Source: Prorocentrum cordatum
Taxonomy: Eukaryota; Sar; Dinophyceae; Prorocentrales; Prorocentraceae
Reading direction: 5' to 3'
Assembly: GCA_963575745.1 (NCBI GenBank)
Contig: CAUYUJ010015843.1
Location: 223,947 to 287,946, forward strand
Length of the DNA: 64,000 nucleotides
A program made the position numbers and the translations under genes. Within the stretch, counting starts at the first letter, position 1. Each line of letters starts with the position of its first letter. A model generated the notes under the pieces. The model was given only the letters and a program-made list of their open reading frames with translations, was not told where the DNA came from and did not search any database. Shown one piece after another: positions 61,172-64,000 of the stretch.

Positions 61172-62495
61172 ATGATTGCAGACAGGAGCCAGGTGATCAG
61201 AGACAAGATCTCAAAGTTCACGGACGAAGAGAAATCCCCGACCCAGCGGCTTGAAATCGCACGGTCGCTTGTGCATAAGGTCACGTCGCTTGAAAGCTAC
61301 GAGATAGGCGACCCAAATCTGTGCGACTCACGGGTAGGATCTGATTCCCAAGGACTTCCGAAGCCGCATCTATCACGATTCGGAGCGCAGCAGCCAGCAC
61401 AGCAGCCAGTTCGCAACATGAGTCACATCACGCCGCCGCCAGGCCTAGTAAGTATCAGCATGCCCAGTCTTGATGTTATGTCACTGGGTTGTGAAATTAC
61501 ACAAATGAGAGCATGATGCAAGGCATCATTTCGATATCGCGATTCTCATTATGGGGAGGCACATGCTCAATGAAGTTAGTGTCAGCGAGGACAATGTGGA
61601 CGCGGGATACCCCGCAGGGTCGGAGGGGGACCCCGCGCGCCCCGAAGTCAAAGAGGTCGAGTCGAAAGCCGGCCCCACGTCGCCGACGACAGGAGTTTCG
61701 CCAACGCCGATAGCTTGCACGCCGATGACTGGAGCTTCTCCCTATGCCAAACCATCTGCTCCAACGCCGACGATTGCGAAGTTGGCCGGTGCAGTTTCGA
61801 CCATGGGAATGGAACCCATGGAAGCGACGCCCCCGCCTCACGGGCGCGGGCCCAAGTCGCCTGCACTTGCTGCTCGCTCGCCAACCCCGCCGACAGCCGA
61901 CAGCGAAGCCCGCTCCGCCGACGCGCACCCCTTCTCCAACGATTGTCTGACCAAGCCCGGGGCCGCACTCGACTCCAAATTCCATTGCCATATCTTTGGC
62001 GCGGCAACAAGTGGGGCGATGACTCGGGGAGGTGGATATTCGGCGTGGGCCATCATATTTCCCCAGATGTCATGGCGCCTCTTCCTACGCCATGTCGCCA
62101 CTGACCCCCCCGCTGGGCCGCGCGCGCGCCGCCGGTCACGATCCCCCCCCCCCCATCTTGGACGCCCCCCTCTCGGCCGCTCCCGAATATCATTGCCAGT
62201 GCCAGAGGATGGCCATGCCGCGCGTAGCAAACGCGACGCATCTACCCACCCGGCCGATTCGACATTGGGATCCGACTGGGGCCCGAAGGAGGAGGGTGGT
62301 AAAGTCCAGCCGCCCCGGGCGCTTGTCGCAGAAGCCCCGGCGGCGATTCTGACCCAGTCTCAGCTTGCTGCGAGTCAGTTGACGGAGGAGGTTGTCAAAA
62401 TCAAGGCCGCTCGCTCAGCCGAGAACCAGGGCGGCGACGCAGCGCCGAGCCCCCCTCGCCAGCAGGCTATGGGCAAGGCGTTTGCAGTCTCATAG
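61172..62495 (+). CDS. Hypothetical two-exon gene
   Basis: Exon 1 (ATG 61172, after an in-frame TAG at 61148, to 61447) encodes MIADRSQVIRDKISKFTDEE, KSPTQRLEIARSLVHKVTSL and a Gln/Pro part ending HITPPPGL. A GTAAGT donor stands at 61448. An acceptor GCGAG followed by G at 61589 restarts the same phase with DNVDAGYPAGSEGDPARPEV. Exon 2 runs to TAG 62495 with Pro/Thr/Ser-rich sequence, the Rep-G insertion (62034-62191) read through in frame, and a helical end LTQSQLAASQLTEEVVKIKA. Protein-like sequence just upstream (EPLVPTYIDAVKDFKANINR, GIDIPVVLAKRPPTRS, 61040-61147) may be an earlier exon. No family is recognised, so function is unknown; mostly disordered by composition. Confidence 0.45.
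61448..61589 (+). other. Predicted intron of the hypothetical gene
   Basis: GTAAGT at the 5' side, AG followed by G at the 3' side, 142 bases, phase 0 on both sides. Confidence 0.45.
62034..62191 (+). mobile_element. Rep-G dispersed repeat, copy 2, inside an exon
   Basis: GATATTCGGCGTGGGCCATC at the left, ATGGCGCCTCTTCCTACGCC, CCCCCGCTGGGCCGCGCG, CTCGGCCGCTCCCGAATATC at the right. GATATTCGG and CCGAATATC are perfect 9-bp terminal inverted repeats in this copy. Copy 1 is at 33369-33525. Confidence 0.85.
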
Positions 62496-64000
62496 CGGGG
62501 ATGAGTGCGCGACCCGCAGGTGAGAGTTGTTTCGCCTCGTGAAGGTCACTTCAAATTCTTACTTGATAGAGCGCATCCCTATCGCATGGGCCCCCTCCTG
62601 CTTCTCACCTCTGCTTTCTCGCAGCGGGCGAATTTGATGGCCGGGGAAAGCCGATTTTGCCGAGAGGTTACGTCGCGCCTGATGCGTTCGAGCGCAGCGA
62701 CTTTTGTCCGTTGCGGTTTGCCGCCGTTTGCCTGTCGTGATCTGGCACCTCGGTCTGGGGCCAGTCGCGTTCCGCAGCCGCCTGGCTTCTCACAGTTCTG
62801 GCCCGTGCCCCCTGGGCCCAGCGCCCGAGACCCAGGGCAGGAATGGGCCTTGCCCCCGCCGCGGCGCCAGCGCATTCTGTCGACGGTGGAGGGGGCCGAT
62901 ATGGGCGACCCGGAATCTGCGCCTAGAGACGTTCGGAAGTGCGCCTCTCAACCGGCGTCGGGTGCTCGCGCAGTCCGTTCGAGCTGCGCGCCGCCACTCC
63001 CCGATGGTGAACCCAGCTCTTCGGTCGCAGCCTCCATTGCGCACCCACCCCAATATAGCGCGGAGGTCGGGCTAACGCCAGGACGAAGCTGCCGCGTTGC
63101 ATCGGGCCTGCCGCCAGGCTTCTCGCCGCCTTTGCATCAGCGTTTGTAAGCCTTTTTCTGCTGATGCTCACGCGGTCAGGCAGTGTTACTCACTCCTTTC
63201 CATCATGCCATGCATTCAGCAGCGTTGCACCCGATGAGAGTTGCGCTCGCAGGCCCCCTGCCCATTTCGCGTTTTCTTGCGAGGATCTGGTCGGCGGTTA
63301 AGCGTCGGAGGGGGGCGGGGCCGCAGCAGCGGCGCGGGCGCGCCCGGCGGGCGCGCCCTCGCTCCATTAGACCAGGGTTTTCTGCCCCAGCGCCCCTTCA
63401 GCATGTGACGCAGTCGGTCATCTTGCCCTTCCCCTCCCGAACCTCGCGATGGGCGACCGCGGGGGCCTGCCGTCGGAAGTTGGAGTCGCCGTGTAACTGC
63501 GCCTTCCGCGGGGGGGTCATTTGTTGATTGGCGTTTCGGTCGGGCCTGGGAGAGGCGCCCATGGCCTCTCTCGCACCCATTGCTTCGCCCGAAGACCGCG
63601 AAGGCCGCGAAGGCTTCGCGCTCGGGGGCGGGCGCGCCAGCAGAGCGCAAGAATCTCGCGAGGCTGCCGACCACGACGGGGGCAGCAGCGCCGACCCGGG
63701 GCATTGCCTACTGCGCCAGCCCCCCCCCCACTCGTTGCTGACGGGGGCGGGGGCTCGACGCGGACGGCGCAGCGCTGCGTCTTCTGCTGGCCCCCTCGAC
63801 GCGGCCAAGGCGGCCGCGCGGATGCGGCGCGCCCCCGAGACATGATCGCATCGCTCGCCCCGCGCGCGGCGACGGTTTTTTTTCGCCGGGCGCCGGGCGC
63901 GCGCATCGCGCGTCAGGGGGCGCGCAGGCCATCCGCGACGCGCGTTTCTGGGTCATTGCATTCGCCCGCGGCTGAATGACTCGCCCGCTAGACCCGCCCA
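62496..64000. other. GC-rich end of window, no recognised gene
   Basis: A 214-codon frame (62505-63149) and others are open on both strands, but composition explains them. No domain, repeat family or RNA gene seen. Confidence 0.45.

Noticed and set aside
61151-61181. A 31-base intron joining the upstream frame to the hypothetical gene
   Set aside because: GTATGC and GCAG fit the phase, but 31 bases is too short for a credible intron and the acceptor is followed by A. A frameshift is as likely.
62505-63149. A 214-codon frame after the hypothetical gene
   Set aside because: Low-information Pro/Ser/Arg composition, equally long frames on the other strand, no motif.

Overview
The window is repeat-dominated nuclear DNA from a eukaryote, most likely a dinoflagellate. 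That is an inference from four observations. The only gene with convincing introns (52972-53944, plus strand) splices with the dinoflagellate habit of an AG acceptor followed by G, and one of its introns reads as GA-AG. Every plausible coding piece except one lies on the plus strand. The retroelement pieces look like the degenerate reverse transcriptase/RNase H elements I associate with dinoflagellates. Gene density is very low. A 100-base run of N at 41160-41259 marks an assembly gap. No bacterial, organellar, rRNA, tRNA or CRISPR feature was found.

Layout. 1-12 kb: TG microsatellites, two copies of a short inverted-repeat element (Rep-A), CTCTA arrays, several tracts built on GGCCTCTTGGGG or its complement, three clusters of a 90-bp cassette, and one small Myb/SANT-like fragment near 6.6 kb. 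12-14 kb: three long fold-back units separated by TC/GGA/GA tracts. 14-19 kb: microsatellites and a 116-bp satellite. 20-23.5 kb: a diverged duplication of about 1.2 kb. 26.5-28 kb: a broken retroelement first ORF, then a possible endonuclease start. 29-31 kb: duplicated Thr/Ala/Asp-Gln-rich repeats and one minus-strand ORF in an AT-richer island. 31.4-35.9 kb: 90-bp cassettes, dispersed repeats and a near-perfect 54-bp palindrome. 35.9-37.8 kb: non-LTR retroelement remnants with two copies of a structured 3' tail, each next to (GGA)n, and an endonuclease fragment cut by a short element. 38-41 kb: purine and ACT microsatellites. 41.3-44.5 kb: the best-preserved retroelement (reverse transcriptase, zinc motif, RNase H, coiled-coil ORF), broken by an AT/poly-A insertion. 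45.6-52.9 kb: several short inverted-repeat or fold-back elements. 52.97-53.95 kb: an exon-split, NmrA-like NAD(P)-binding protein gene. 54-60 kb: microsatellites, an 83-bp satellite and another reverse-transcriptase remnant. 61.2-62.5 kb: an unrecognised two-exon candidate gene carrying a dispersed repeat inside its second exon. 62.5-64 kb: GC-rich DNA with nothing recognised.

How it fits together. The window is mainly a record of mobile-element activity. Autonomous elements are present as fragments. Around them are about a dozen families of short non-autonomous elements, defined here by matching copies inside the window and labelled Rep-A, Rep-B and so on. I see no operon-like cooperation between host genes. 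The most useful signals are the intron bounded by 14-bp direct repeats, the fold-back array with a flipped centre, the structured retroelement tails at GGA tracts, and the recurrent 90-bp cassette.
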